Below are positions 8,430 to 18,464 of a stretch of 64,000 nucleotides of DNA, in pieces. Both the position numbers and the translations under genes were made by a program. The stretch is from NCBI GenBank assembly GCA_041391925.1, contig JAWKNA010000008.1, forward strand, positions 124,001-188,000, given 5' to 3'. Below the pieces are notes generated by a model. That model saw nothing but the letters and a program-made list of their open reading frames with translations. It was not told the origin of the DNA and made no database searches. Source of the DNA: JBPOFM01 sp041391925. GTDB lineage: Bacteria; Bacteroidota; Bacteroidia; Flavobacteriales; Flavobacteriaceae. Numbering within the stretch: position 1 is the stretch's first letter; each line of letters opens with the position of its first letter.

Positions 8430-9227
8430 TCATTGTACTTTAAAAATAATTGGCAAATTATAGATGACAGAAACTGGCGTGTTACGTTGCATTCCAGGGG
8501 TCATTACTGGAATTTTTTCAACCACTCGCTTAGCTTCATTTTCCAACTGTGGATAAGGAGCTCGGGATTTGATATTAGTGACTTGCCCCTTATCATTAAT
8601 TGTAAATTCAACAAATATCCTTTGAACACCAGTCAATCCCAAATCGGCAGCCAAATCGGTGTCGAACTTCTTTTGCACTAGTTTGGTCAACTTTTCAGAC
8701 ATACACGCCATTCGTTCAGTATTATTTGTAGCCGATTCACAACCAGGAAACACTGGAACTCTTTCCACATCTCTCATGTTAAGCGTAGTTGGAGCGGGAG
8801 GTGCGGGAGTTTCATTCGGCACTGGAGCATTTATAGCAGGTTTTGTGTCTGGAACATAAGCATCAGGTGTGATTATTTCCATAGGTTTTGGATCTACAAA
8901 ATTATTTGGTTTTACAATAGGAGGTCTATCTGTAATCATAGCAATTTGCTTTACAACCGGTTCTTGTTTAGGAACGTCTGGAGTTATTGTAACCTCTGGC
9001 ATATAAAACGTTTCTGGATCTTCAATCGGTTCTCCTATTATGATATTGGATAGTTGATATTTGAAGTTCATTTCTAAAAGCCCATAAGTTGCCAGCAAAC
9101 ATAAAATCAAACCGATCTGAAAATAGAGGGAGGAATTACTTTGTAAGTTGACAGATTGCTTTTTGGATATTTCGCTGATTTCACTGTTTATAACAGCGTT
9201 TTCATCAATGTTGTTGAGATTTTTCAT
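8430..9227 (-). CDS. Energy transducer TonB family protein
   Basis: Inner-membrane protein that couples ExbB/ExbD proton flow to outer-membrane receptors. In its 265 residues: a cytoplasmic N-terminus of about 33 residues, one helix (34-53), a proline-rich periplasmic spacer (about 65-150) and a TonB C-terminal domain (about 155-265) with VPVFPGCE and a paired C163/C175. The domain ends with the conserved NTPVSVIYNLPIIFKVQ-type strand. No exbB/exbD lies nearby. A near-paralogue is encoded 114 bases upstream, each with its own terminator, so the two are separately expressed. Next to remB and in the sprA neighbourhood it may serve surface machinery rather than nutrient uptake; that is inference. 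Confidence 0.88.
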   Translation of the reverse strand: MKNLNNIDENAVINSEISEISKKQSVNLQSNSSLYFQIGLILCLLATYGLLEMNFKYQLSNIIIGEPIEDPETFYMPEVTITPDVPKQEPVVKQIAMITDRPPIVKPNNFVDPKPMEIITPDAYVPDTKPAINAPVPNETPAPPAPTTLNMRDVERVPVFPGCESATNNTERMACMSEKLTKLVQKKFDTDLAADLGLTGVQRIFVEFTINDKGQVTNIKSRAPYPQLENEAKRVVEKIPVMTPGMQRNTPVSVIYNLPIIFKVQ

Positions 9228-9290
9228 AATAGCGATTATTTAGAATGTTAATATGTTAAACAATTCTCAATAAGTGTACCAAAAAACAAA

Positions 9291-9318
9291 AATCCCATCT
9301 AAAATTTTAGATGGGATT
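9291..9318 (-). terminator. Hairpin terminator after the second TonB gene
   Basis: AATCCCATCTAAAA and its exact complement form an uninterrupted 14-base inverted repeat. On the minus strand it is followed by a T-rich run. It lies 24 bases past the 9342-10067 gene. Confidence 0.85.
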
Positions 9319-9341
9319 GAAATATTATAGGATAGTTTTAA

Positions 9342-10067
9342 TTAATCCTGAACTTGGAATAAAATAGGCAGTGAGTATGGTACATTTACCGCTTTACCTC
9401 TTTGCTTACCAGGTTGCATTTTTGGAAGTAATCCGATAACACGTTTTGCTTCTTTTTCTAATCCTGGATGCGGTGCTCTTGCCATTACGTTTACAATATC
9501 ACCGTTTTTATCAATTTTAAACATCACACTGATACGTTGTTTACCAGAAAGACCTAGTTCACCAGCCAATTCTGTGTTGAATTTTTTGTTTACAAAATCA
9601 CTGATTTTATCCGACATACACTGTCTTTTGGCATCATTTGTTTTTTCTTTTTCACAACCTGGGAACACAGGAACATTTTCAATAACGGAAAAAGGCACAT
9701 CGATTTCTTCTTCTACTTCTTTAACTTTTACTTCTTCAACCTTAACGATTTTTTCTTCTTGGCTGGTTTCAGTAGATTTAATAACCGTTTCCTCTACTTC
9801 TTTTTCATCCTCAACTACTTCAATTACTTCAGGAATTGCAGGTGGTGGAGGTGGTGGTGGTGGAGGTGTCAGTAACTGCTCCGTAATTGGAATTTCTTCT
9901 TCCATTTCATCCTCCATTACAACTTTACCCAAATCGAGATCAGATTTGTCATAGGTCTTATAGTTGATTGCCAAATTTGTCAGCAATAACATCAGCGCAA
10001 GGCCAACAGCAAAATAAATGGAGCTATTTCTGCTGACATCAGATTTCGGATTTTTTTTTGGTTCCAT
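9342..10067 (-). CDS. Energy transducer TonB family protein, poly-proline spacer
   Basis: A 241-residue TonB protein: short basic N-terminus, one helix (about 17-35), an acidic stretch, nine consecutive prolines (68-76), a glutamate/valine/lysine-rich spacer (80-125) likely to be extended, then the TonB C-terminal domain (about 130-241) with NVPVFPGCE and cysteines at 138 and 150. The C-terminal domain is closely similar to that of the neighbouring TonB gene (AARAPHPGLEKEAKRV against SRAPYPQLENEAKRV types), pointing to tandem duplication; the spacers differ completely. ExbB/ExbD partners must be encoded elsewhere. Confidence 0.9.
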   Translation of the reverse strand: MEPKKNPKSDVSRNSSIYFAVGLALMLLLTNLAINYKTYDKSDLDLGKVVMEDEMEEEIPITEQLLTPPPPPPPPPAIPEVIEVVEDEKEVEETVIKSTETSQEEKIVKVEEVKVKEVEEEIDVPFSVIENVPVFPGCEKEKTNDAKRQCMSDKISDFVNKKFNTELAGELGLSGKQRISVMFKIDKNGDIVNVMARAPHPGLEKEAKRVIGLLPKMQPGKQRGKAVNVPYSLPILFQVQD

Positions 10068-10130
10068 ATTGTTGTGGTTTTAAGGATTGCTAAATTAACC
10101 AATAATTAGTTAAAAAAGCAAATGATTAAT

Positions 10131-10493
10131 TTAATTTAACTTTATCTTTTTATATGCCAGAATGAGAGTTAATGCAAATAAAACTCCAAAGCTATTAGCC
10201 AAAACATCCATGACATCTTCCGTTCTATAGGTAGTAAACGTCCCTTGTAACACCTCAACAATTATGCCATAAGTAAAGGCTATAAAAGCGGAAAAAACAA
10301 TTTTAAATTTTAAAGAGGTTTTTATAAAGAAATTATACCACAACAAAGTCAAAACAGTATAAGCCCCAAAATGATAGATTTTATCATCAAAAGATGAACC
10401 CAATTTAGGAATACTTTTTAAACTAATCAGGCTTAAAATGGTAAGGAAAAGCGTGTAGCCAACCGCAAGGGTCAATGCCAGTTGTTTATGCAC
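10131..10493 (-). CDS. VanZ family membrane protein
   Basis: A short integral membrane protein with about four helices and the VanZ-like core KIYHFGAYTVLTLLWYNFF followed by EVLQGTFTTYRTEDVMDVLANSFGV-type sequence, where the acidic loop before the last helix is typical. The family is named for a teicoplanin-resistance protein but most members, including this one, have no known role. An ATG at 10535 would give 14 more residues and a 50-base overlap with gcvH. I prefer the GTG at 10493, which overlaps the gcvH stop by only 8 bases and opens directly on the first helix. Translation is probably coupled to gcvH. Confidence 0.82.
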   Translation of the reverse strand: MHKQLALTLAVGYTLFLTILSLISLKSIPKLGSSFDDKIYHFGAYTVLTLLWYNFFIKTSLKFKIVFSAFIAFTYGIIVEVLQGTFTTYRTEDVMDVLANSFGVLFALTLILAYKKIKLN

Positions 10494-10866
10494 TGATGAG
10501 TTGTTTGTAATCTTCAGCAGAAAGTAAATGATCAACCTGTGACAAGTCTGAACATTTTATTCTGATCATCCAACCCTCCCCATAAGGGTCTAAATTGACC
10601 TTTTCCGGTTCATCTTCCAGAACTGAGTTGAACTCAATGATTTCGCCTGAAAGAGGCAAAAACAAATCAGAAACAGTCTTAACAGCTTCCACAGTGCCAA
10701 AAATTTCTTCGGCTTCCATGGTCTCATCGACCGTTTCAACTTCCACATAAACAATATCACCCAATTCTCCTTGGGCAAAATCGGTAACTCCTACGGTAGC
10801 AATATCACCAGCAATTCTTACCCATTCGTGGTCTTTGGTATATTTTAAATCGGATGGTATGTTCAT
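10486..10866 (-). CDS. gcvH: Glycine cleavage system H protein
   Basis: Small soluble carrier of the glycine cleavage complex; its lipoyl-lysine shuttles the aminomethyl group from the P protein to the T and L proteins. The 126-residue length and fold are standard. The lipoylation site is K63 in the conserved ESVKA-type context, here GTVEAVKTVSD, and the N-terminal KYTKDHEWVR motif is intact. The P, T and L genes are not in the window, as is usual in Flavobacteriaceae. It has its own promoter just past the sprA stop and continues into the VanZ-like gene. Confidence 0.96.
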   Translation of the reverse strand: MNIPSDLKYTKDHEWVRIAGDIATVGVTDFAQGELGDIVYVEVETVDETMEAEEIFGTVEAVKTVSDLFLPLSGEIIEFNSVLEDEPEKVNLDPYGEGWMIRIKCSDLSQVDHLLSAEDYKQLISA

Positions 10867-10894
10867 TTCACTTTATTTAATTTTTTTGATGTAA

Positions 10895-10926
10895 CAAATG
10901 TACTTTTTAAAAGCTTTTAATTCAAA
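10895..10926 (-). promoter_or_regulatory. Promoter of gcvH
   Basis: Minus strand TTTG (10926-10923), 20 bases, TACATTTG (10902-10895), about 29 bases before the gcvH ATG. Its -33 part reaches the sprA stop region, so gcvH can be expressed independently of sprA. Confidence 0.6.
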
Positions 10927-10927
10927 A

Positions 10928-13900
10928 TTAATTTCCGAAATTATATCTTAAAGTAATCCCAGAACGAATGGTCGTTTGTGGGAACGCTGTTGAGATGGCA
11001 TATTCAGAGAATGTATAATCAAAATAGAAAATACCTGTCAAATTCTTACTGAAAGCATAGTCTGCTTTGTATTTCAAACCCCATATGGTCTGGCCAGAAG
11101 TCACTTGGTTGTTTTCCAAATCGAGATATCTGATGATGGTTTTATTATCTCTCAAAGAAATGTCGGCAGACATATTCAAATCGCTTTTGATAATCTGTCC
11201 TGGACCAGCCAATTTAGCCCTAATCTTCACATCCTTGAATCTGTATCCCAAACCGATGATGTACTCCTTACCTTGTATTTCGGTCAATAGATTATTGTCA
11301 AAACTCAAGGAAAGAATTCTATCTTTCTTTACTTCAGCTAAAATTTTAACCGAATTCTTCATTTCAAAATCAACTCGTATTAATGGACTGAACTGTTCTT
11401 CCAGGTTAATATTACTGAACAGGTTTTCATTTTTGAAGTTTCCGGCTTGGTCAAAAACTGTTGGATCTTGAGCTAATTGTGATTCATAGTCCAAGGTTGG
11501 GTCACCAGCTTCAAAATCTAAATTGGTCCTAAATTGGTTGATGGTGTAGCTTGATCTATAACCATGGGTCAACGAAAACCGCTTGAAATTCTTTTTAAAC
11601 CACGCTAAACGCATAAAGCCAGTATATTTCAATTGCCAATTAGGAATAGGAATATCCCTGAATGCTCCAAGCTTTACCTTATCGGGATTGGACCCTTGAT
11701 ATGCCGAGATAAATGCTGGAATCAAAACTCTTTGGCTGTTCTTACCAAATCCTAAAGGATAGCCTTCAGCATCAGTATCATAATTGCTATTGCCGTAATA
11801 TTCCCTTGCCAAACGGTTGGCAACCACAAGTCTATTTGCCCTAAAATCATCAAACGCCACTGAACCATTTTCATCACTTTGGCTGAATGCCGTTTTAATC
11901 AGTGCCGTTGAAATATTGAAGTTTCCGAAGCTATTGGAAATCAATTCATTGTACGTGTCGCTCAAGCCATCGCCATCAATATCTGGAGCATTGAAATTTT
12001 GGGATGTATTTCTCGAATAGGTTCTTCCACCTGTCAAATCGATTTTTAGGTCTTTAATCAATTCGATATTGGCGGAAAGTTCTAAAATACGCGTGGTATT
12101 CTCCAAGTATTGCTCATTAAAATCTGGATAGACTGTTAACCAACCATTTCTTGCGACCAAATCGCGTATATCGCTTTGACTACCAAAAGTATACCCAAAT
12201 GTAGGCTTGAGGGTCCCGATAAATCCTGGGGTGCGTAAATATCCTGGCAAAAACGTCCCATTGTTTTCGGTATAATTGATTTGGATACGTTTTACCATGG
12301 TAATGATATCAATGGCGGTGTTGAATGCCTTTGTACCTGCACTGGCTTTAGATTTATTAGTGGACTGCGCATCGCCAAGCCTTGAAGCATTTCCAAGCTT
12401 TGCAGCTTCCTCTTTGTTTTCCTCTTCCTTAGCTGCTTTTTTGCTTTCCTCTTTGCCATCTTTCCCATCTTCTTTACCACTTAGGGAAGATGGAACAGCT
12501 GTACGTCTTGCAGCACCACCTCCTCGATTGGCATTTGAGGCTTTTCGTGTTAGGCCAACATATTTATAAAGCGTTTCCATATTCAATGACGAATTGATAT
12601 TGTGTGTATTCGCATTTTGAATGGAATTGCCTAAATTATAGACGTTAGTTGTAGTATTACCATTGTCATCTGTCGTCGTAATTGGAAGATTTGTGTTTAA
12701 ATCGGAGCCTTTTTGCCATTGAAAATCTCCGGTGTAAGAGTAGGTAGCTCTCAAAAAGCTGAAAGTCGGAATTTTATACAATGGTATTTCATAATTGATT
12801 TGCAATTGCTGGTTTTGGATGTTCGGATCTCCAAAATCGAAGAAGCCATCCCAAACATCCAGTGTCGGGTCCTGTCGTCCATTGATTACATCATCAATAA
12901 AATAATTCCTAACAATATTGCTATTGGAAGCCGTGAAACTCAAACTCAATGCATTTGTAATGTTGTAATTAAGAGCATATTGAAAATCAAAACGGTAATT
13001 TCTTCGGAATAGTTCTTCCAACCCGATATTGTCTCCAACAAGATCAACTTCCCTAAATTTTTGTTTATTAAATTGCCTCAAAATATCTGTATTGACCGAA
13101 AAACTTGTGGGGATTGGATTGAAATTAAAATCCTTCAGGATTTTCCAATATTTATTTCTAAAAATGGAATCATTTTTCTTGAATGGCTCTATACTCCAAG
13201 GCTTGAAACTATAATTGTAATTAACGCCAGCACGGACTTTTTGGTCTAATGAATTTTCAATTTCAAAATCCCGATGTTCAACTTTATTATAGGAGTAATT
13301 AAACGTTAAGTTCTCTACATCATAAAAGCGAGGTGGTGACTCACCTGTGCGTGTTTTTCGAACACCAATAAAGTTAATGCTTTGACGCTTGGTATAATTT
13401 TCATTGACGTTTAGTATGGAATCCCTATTTGAAGTATTGTTCAATTGGGTATCCAACTTAATATCTCGGTAAAACTCATCATATTCGGGTGTGATGACTT
13501 CTTCACCCTGTCCGTAATTAAAAGGAACCTGGATTCCCCATTTTTTTGGCAACAATTGACCCAAATTTACATTGGTAACCACATCGTACTGTTTCACATC
13601 TTCACGACTGCGTTCATTAGGTTTTTGATCGAGAGAGCCAAAACCAATGGTACTTGCCCTTCCAGTAGCACTAATGTTGGCAAAATCCGCAAGATTGGTA
13701 TCCATGCTCAAGACTGCTGCCCAACCACCTTCGTTTTCCAAATCTGCCAAACGAAGTTCGTTGTACCATACTTCACCACAAACATCATTGTTTGTATTAT
13801 TCCTAACACCAACCATTAACACTCGAATGTCTCCAAAATTTGGATTTCCTTTTATGGCCACTCGGGTTTCTCCCACATTAAATGGATCTGTCGCCCCAAC

Positions 13901-16900
13901 TTCTTGAACCCCATCTGAAGTAACATTATATACTGTGGGTAAATCGTTGGAGAGTGTTCCATTATTAATCCCAATGGATTTGATTTGTTGCAACACGCTC
14001 AACTCCAAATTGATTTCATTTTCTTCTGGCCAAACGACTGAAGGTATTAAACTTCCTGATGTCGGTATCAATGGTACTGCTATTTCATAATAATTTTGTG
14101 TAAAATCATTTCCCATTCTTATAAAACCAACCAAATCCCCTTCTTGAAGCAAATTGTTTTCAAGTGGTTCAGCGTGCATGAACATTCGTAATTTTTTATA
14201 TTGGCGCATATCCACGCTGATGTTCTTATAAACGCCTCTTGAGTCAGAGGACTCTAAGCCGCAGACTTCAACTACCAACGATTGTTCATTTTGTCGTACA
14301 ATATTATTGTTGTTATTGAGTTCTTCCAATTCCACACCTGGAGGCAATACATAATTCCCGTCATTTTCTTGCAAACCAATGACGCCTACACTGAATTCCG
14401 TCTGGTCATCATTGGGATTTGTGTCATTTGGATCTAAAGTCAAATTATATTTTCTCCAATCACTTCTTACCAAGTCTAAAGTAGCAAAACGAAGTACTGT
14501 TGGTTGGGTAAATTGTTTAAGATACATTCTTGCAAAACGAATGGAACGAATATCAGAAATACCTCCAATGGACCTGGTTGGCTGTGATATGGGAATTCTA
14601 AACTGATACCAAGTAACTTCGCGTGTTTGCCCATTAGGAAGTACCACATTTCGTGTCTTGATGTCATTAATCATTGGGTTGCTCTCGTTCAAAGATGCTT
14701 GGGTGATGTCTACTTCGTACTCAAAATAGCTATCAATGGTGTTCATTGTATTGTCACGATTGATATCTTCAACATCAGGCTGCGTCGTGGAGCCTCTGTT
14801 GGTCTCAGTAAAGACATCAGGTGAGTTGCCGTCCAATCCATTATATTTTTTATAGCGCTGGAAAATATCACCATCAGTATTCAAAAAATAAGTGTAATTA
14901 TCGTTGGAAGGATCTGCCAATCCTGAATAAGGAGCTAAAATCGCATCAATAGCAGCGTTGGATGTTGGTTGAGCTTCTTCACTATCATCATAGCCATCAT
15001 AACCTACGTCTTGATTGGTACGCTCATTTCCTGTTGTAGAAAAAGCATAAATTAAAGATTGGTTGCGTGGTACCACTGTGCCATATGAAGTCACTGGTGT
15101 TAATGGCTGGATGTTACCATCCTCAGGCAATCCATTTTCATATTGTTTTTTTCCATCCTTTAGAACATCTTCAGAAATGTTACCTAAGTTAATCGTTAGC
15201 TTACCCCCTGGATTTGTAGGGTTATCCAAAAAAGGATCTTGAATCCAAAAATCAATGTATTCTACATTGGCTTGCTCAAAATCGGTTGAGGTAATCTGTC
15301 TTGAGATTCCAGCCCAACTATTAATTGGGCTTGTGAGTGTTCCCGTTGGAATATCTATTCCTGTTGGCTGAAAATTATAGGGTCCACGTTCTGTAGGGTA
15401 ATAGGCCAAATCTAGAGTATTGATTACTGTACTTTGACCTTGTACCACATCAACATTCGGAAAAATCTCATCGATAAAAACACGCCTTGTGTAGAGATTT
15501 GAAATATCATCATCAGAGATACCTCCTGGACGTTGATTGCTGTAAAATATGGGATCTATGCTATACCAATTCAAAAGGGCTCGATGAAAACCGTTTTGAA
15601 TGCCATTATTATCTTCATTGGCATCAATATTCAATTCTCTTGGTCTACTCGATAGGAACCAAGCTTGTGGTGACAACAAATCAATCGCACCTTGTGAGCC
15701 TTCAAAATCATCTACATACGCTGTGGCTTCTCCTTCAAAGTCAGTTCCTTTTGGAGCGCCTGGTGCCAAATAAGCAAACTCGCCTCTTACTGATAAATTG
15801 GAGGGGACATCGGTATCTATATTTGGAAGTTTATTGACCAATCGTGTTAAGAATGGTACTTCGGTAGAATAATTCCCATTCAATCCAAAAATGGTATTGT
15901 TGATGGATTCTGAATTATAATTGGCTTTTTGAGTTATTGGACGTTCGCTCAAATTTAAAATGGTTGCACCCAAAAGAAAATTTTCATTGAATTGGTGCTC
16001 AACGTTTACGCCAGTAAATCGACGTGTTTGCTGTCCAAAAACAGCATTGTTCTCAACCGAAACATTGATTGGTGTATTGGATGCTTTGAGGGCCTCATCC
16101 AAAATCTGAACCCGTCCCAATTGATAGTTTACGGTATAATCGATGCCTTCCACCAAAACACGACCACCAGCTGTCACAACCACAGAACCTCTTGGCACAT
16201 TAAATGCACCAATCGGAATGCCATCGCCACTGGAAGATTTGTATCGCCCTTTTAATTGAAATTTGTTCTTATCGCTTTCTTCAAGCGCTGCAGTTTTGGT
16301 GTTCTTGTAAAGCACATCATACACATATTTTTCCTGGTTGGCATTGAAAATATCTCCTTCATAATCACTTTGGTTATCTCCAGGAACTCCATCGTCATCC
16401 AAAACATCAAAAAGATAGCGACCAAAAGGTTCCACTTTTGTAAAAATTATTTTTCCATTTTGAGTCAAAACAGTGAGTCCTGGCACAAAATCAAAAAAAC
16501 CATCACCATTTTGCTGTGGATCATTATTGAAATTCAATCGGTCCAAATGGAACAATCGGATTAAAGGCGTGTCAATGATTTCGCCATCATCGGTTGGGTC
16601 AAAAGGTGTATTGTTATCAAATGGTGGAAATGTTGTGCCTTCAACGGGTTTAATGTAATTCAAAGGAGAGGCTTCGGTGTAAAAGATGTTCAATTTGAAA
16701 TCCTCTTGACTCAACTGGAACGCTCCAGTGTCATAAATGTTTTTCATCATTAAATCCCAAATTGGTTCATCCACATTGGTGATGGGGCTTTTCAACATTT
16801 TGACAATCAAGCTTTGGGAGGAGCCTTCTGCATTCACAAAAGCATCGTCAATACCATCTGCATTTGCGTCCGTACCGCCAGTTTGATTGACATCCGTCGT

Positions 16901-18460
16901 GTCATTGATGCCATCACCATCGGAATCCGTCCCATTATCAGGCGTTCCGTCACCATCGATATCAACATCTGCAATATTCGGAATTCCATCACCATCTGTA
17001 TCTGGATTGTTAGCCGTTGAATTGACGCCATCATTGGCAAATTCACCAACCTGATACACTTCTCCTCCAACCGTATATTGAAACGCCACACCAAGCACTT
17101 CGTCATTTTGCAAACGCTGGTTTAAGGAAATATAACCCAATTGAGAATTCAATATGAAATCCGTTCCTTCGTTCAGTTTTTTGGCGTTTTCAAGCTTTGC
17201 AAAGTCAAAACCTTCATTGGCCGTTGGGATAATTCCTTGCTCAACAGTAGTGATGTCTCTTACAGCTTGTGTCAATTGTGAGTTTGGCCCGCCAATAATG
17301 GTTGGATTAAACCCATTGTTTCCGTTTTTTGGCAATGCCGTTGCGCCTGAAAGAATAAAATTGGGAGGTGGATTGTCCAAACCTATGATATCTCGCTCTC
17401 CCAAATCCTGAAAGGCTGCTATGTTACGGATATTTTGCGTTTGATTGCTTCTGTTGGTGACCCATACCTCAATACGCGTAATCTGCACGTTTGTATTTAA
17501 AAACGGATAACGCAACATGGCTTCGTCATAATGATTTCTAAAATACTGTGCCAAGAAAAAGTGCCTGTTTTCGTCATAATCCCTTCCATAGAATTCAAAT
17601 TCCTCGAGCGTTCCTCCACCTTGTGCTACAACTGATCTTGACTGTGATTTTTGCTCTGAAAACACTGCTGTTACCCTAGTTTTTCCAAATTGTAACTCTG
17701 TTTTGACACCAAACAAGCTCTGTGCACCAGTAATCAAGGAACTATTCAATGGCATACTGACGTTACCAACTTCTATTTTTCGCACAATATCATCTTCAGT
17801 CGGAGTGTATTCCAGCTTGATAAGGTTTTGAAAGTCGAAGGTCGATTCGGTATCATAATTGGCAGTTACTTGGAGGCGTGTTCCAACTTTGCCCAATAAA
17901 CTTAAACTGATGCGTTGGTCAAAATCAAATGTAAAATTACTTTGATTTCGTGGCGAAAATGCTGGGTTTTCCTGTTTGGTATAAAGTATTCCCAGATCCA
18001 TCTCCACAGAACCTTGTGGAATGACCTCAATGGTATTACTCCCAAAAATGGTTTCAAAAAATCCAGAGTTCACATAAAATTCTGGTAAAAGATTTTTTTG
18101 CTGCTCTTCAGTTCCGTCCTTTTTTCCTTCGGCAGCATCAATTTTCTGTTTGTAATAATTACGTTGTTGTTCCAAAAGTACCAAACGTTGGTATTCTGCT
18201 GGCGTCAAAATAATCGGGTAATTGATATTGAAATTTCCAACCGTTTCGGTATAAATGTAGCGGTCAGAAATAGGGTCGTATTTATATTTTGAAACTATAC
18301 TATTGGGGTTGGGCATATTGATATTACCAAGAGAATACCCAGTTCTTGTGGAGTCTTGTGCTGTTGGGTCTTGTGAAAAAGCAAAACTACTAAAAAGTAT
18401 TAAGCCTAATAGCAGCAGACAATGTATAGATTTTGGAGAAGTATAGTTAGTTGTACTCAA
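10928..18460 (-). CDS. sprA: SprA, outer-membrane translocon of the type 9 secretion system
   Basis: A 2510-residue protein that in flavobacteria forms the giant 36-strand barrel through which T9SS cargo, including gliding adhesins, crosses the outer membrane (Sov in Porphyromonas). A signal peptide ends near residue 30 (FSSFAFSQ). Length, repeated amphipathic strands and segments such as YVDDFEGSQGAIDLLSP and VWYNELRLADLENEGGWAA are typical of the family. Residues 485-541 hold aspartate-rich DxDGDG repeats like thrombospondin type 3, and a Lys/Glu-rich segment is coded near 12345-12490. The start is TTG at 18460, 4 bases after ruvA; no in-frame ATG is available before the signal peptide. Co-transcription with ruvA is likely. 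Confidence 0.95.
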   Translation of the reverse strand: MSTTNYTSPKSIHCLLLLGLILFSSFAFSQDPTAQDSTRTGYSLGNINMPNPNSIVSKYKYDPISDRYIYTETVGNFNINYPIILTPAEYQRLVLLEQQRNYYKQKIDAAEGKKDGTEEQQKNLLPEFYVNSGFFETIFGSNTIEVIPQGSVEMDLGILYTKQENPAFSPRNQSNFTFDFDQRISLSLLGKVGTRLQVTANYDTESTFDFQNLIKLEYTPTEDDIVRKIEVGNVSMPLNSSLITGAQSLFGVKTELQFGKTRVTAVFSEQKSQSRSVVAQGGGTLEEFEFYGRDYDENRHFFLAQYFRNHYDEAMLRYPFLNTNVQITRIEVWVTNRSNQTQNIRNIAAFQDLGERDIIGLDNPPPNFILSGATALPKNGNNGFNPTIIGGPNSQLTQAVRDITTVEQGIIPTANEGFDFAKLENAKKLNEGTDFILNSQLGYISLNQRLQNDEVLGVAFQYTVGGEVYQVGEFANDGVNSTANNPDTDGDGIPNIADVDIDGDGTPDNGTDSDGDGINDTTDVNQTGGTDANADGIDDAFVNAEGSSQSLIVKMLKSPITNVDEPIWDLMMKNIYDTGAFQLSQEDFKLNIFYTEASPLNYIKPVEGTTFPPFDNNTPFDPTDDGEIIDTPLIRLFHLDRLNFNNDPQQNGDGFFDFVPGLTVLTQNGKIIFTKVEPFGRYLFDVLDDDGVPGDNQSDYEGDIFNANQEKYVYDVLYKNTKTAALEESDKNKFQLKGRYKSSSGDGIPIGAFNVPRGSVVVTAGGRVLVEGIDYTVNYQLGRVQILDEALKASNTPINVSVENNAVFGQQTRRFTGVNVEHQFNENFLLGATILNLSERPITQKANYNSESINNTIFGLNGNYSTEVPFLTRLVNKLPNIDTDVPSNLSVRGEFAYLAPGAPKGTDFEGEATAYVDDFEGSQGAIDLLSPQAWFLSSRPRELNIDANEDNNGIQNGFHRALLNWYSIDPIFYSNQRPGGISDDDISNLYTRRVFIDEIFPNVDVVQGQSTVINTLDLAYYPTERGPYNFQPTGIDIPTGTLTSPINSWAGISRQITSTDFEQANVEYIDFWIQDPFLDNPTNPGGKLTINLGNISEDVLKDGKKQYENGLPEDGNIQPLTPVTSYGTVVPRNQSLIYAFSTTGNERTNQDVGYDGYDDSEEAQPTSNAAIDAILAPYSGLADPSNDNYTYFLNTDGDIFQRYKKYNGLDGNSPDVFTETNRGSTTQPDVEDINRDNTMNTIDSYFEYEVDITQASLNESNPMINDIKTRNVVLPNGQTREVTWYQFRIPISQPTRSIGGISDIRSIRFARMYLKQFTQPTVLRFATLDLVRSDWRKYNLTLDPNDTNPNDDQTEFSVGVIGLQENDGNYVLPPGVELEELNNNNNIVRQNEQSLVVEVCGLESSDSRGVYKNISVDMRQYKKLRMFMHAEPLENNLLQEGDLVGFIRMGNDFTQNYYEIAVPLIPTSGSLIPSVVWPEENEINLELSVLQQIKSIGINNGTLSNDLPTVYNVTSDGVQEVGATDPFNVGETRVAIKGNPNFGDIRVLMVGVRNNTNNDVCGEVWYNELRLADLENEGGWAAVLSMDTNLADFANISATGRASTIGFGSLDQKPNERSREDVKQYDVVTNVNLGQLLPKKWGIQVPFNYGQGEEVITPEYDEFYRDIKLDTQLNNTSNRDSILNVNENYTKRQSINFIGVRKTRTGESPPRFYDVENLTFNYSYNKVEHRDFEIENSLDQKVRAGVNYNYSFKPWSIEPFKKNDSIFRNKYWKILKDFNFNPIPTSFSVNTDILRQFNKQKFREVDLVGDNIGLEELFRRNYRFDFQYALNYNITNALSLSFTASNSNIVRNYFIDDVINGRQDPTLDVWDGFFDFGDPNIQNQQLQINYEIPLYKIPTFSFLRATYSYTGDFQWQKGSDLNTNLPITTTDDNGNTTTNVYNLGNSIQNANTHNINSSLNMETLYKYVGLTRKASNANRGGGAARRTAVPSSLSGKEDGKDGKEESKKAAKEEENKEEAAKLGNASRLGDAQSTNKSKASAGTKAFNTAIDIITMVKRIQINYTENNGTFLPGYLRTPGFIGTLKPTFGYTFGSQSDIRDLVARNGWLTVYPDFNEQYLENTTRILELSANIELIKDLKIDLTGGRTYSRNTSQNFNAPDIDGDGLSDTYNELISNSFGNFNISTALIKTAFSQSDENGSVAFDDFRANRLVVANRLAREYYGNSNYDTDAEGYPLGFGKNSQRVLIPAFISAYQGSNPDKVKLGAFRDIPIPNWQLKYTGFMRLAWFKKNFKRFSLTHGYRSSYTINQFRTNLDFEAGDPTLDYESQLAQDPTVFDQAGNFKNENLFSNINLEEQFSPLIRVDFEMKNSVKILAEVKKDRILSLSFDNNLLTEIQGKEYIIGLGYRFKDVKIRAKLAGPGQIIKSDLNMSADISLRDNKTIIRYLDLENNQVTSGQTIWGLKYKADYAFSKNLTGIFYFDYTFSEYAISTAFPQTTIRSGITLRYNFGN
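16838..17008 (-). other. Aspartate-rich DxDGDG repeats inside SprA (thrombospondin type 3-like)
   Basis: Codons for SprA residues 485-541 encode tandem D-x-D-x-D-G-x-x-D units (DTDGDGIPNIADVD, IDGDGTPDNGTD, SDGDGINDTTDV and DANADGIDDAF). Such units bind calcium in thrombospondin type 3 repeats. They sit in a loop between strand-forming segments. Confidence 0.8.
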
Positions 18461-18464
18461 ATCG

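Noticed and set aside
9832..9870. GGT/GGA triplet run resembling a microsatellite
   Set aside because: It encodes the poly-proline spacer of TonB on the minus strand; not a separate element.
9574..9954. 126-codon open frame opposite the second TonB gene
   Set aside because: Serine/threonine and glycine repeats arise as the complement of Glu/Lys/Pro codons.
12276..12569. Plus-strand open frame in sprA
   Set aside because: Antisense of the Lys/Glu-rich loop; no start context or family.
16834..17106. Open frame over the SprA repeats
   Set aside because: Out-of-frame reading of the aspartate-rich repeats; SprA reads through intact.
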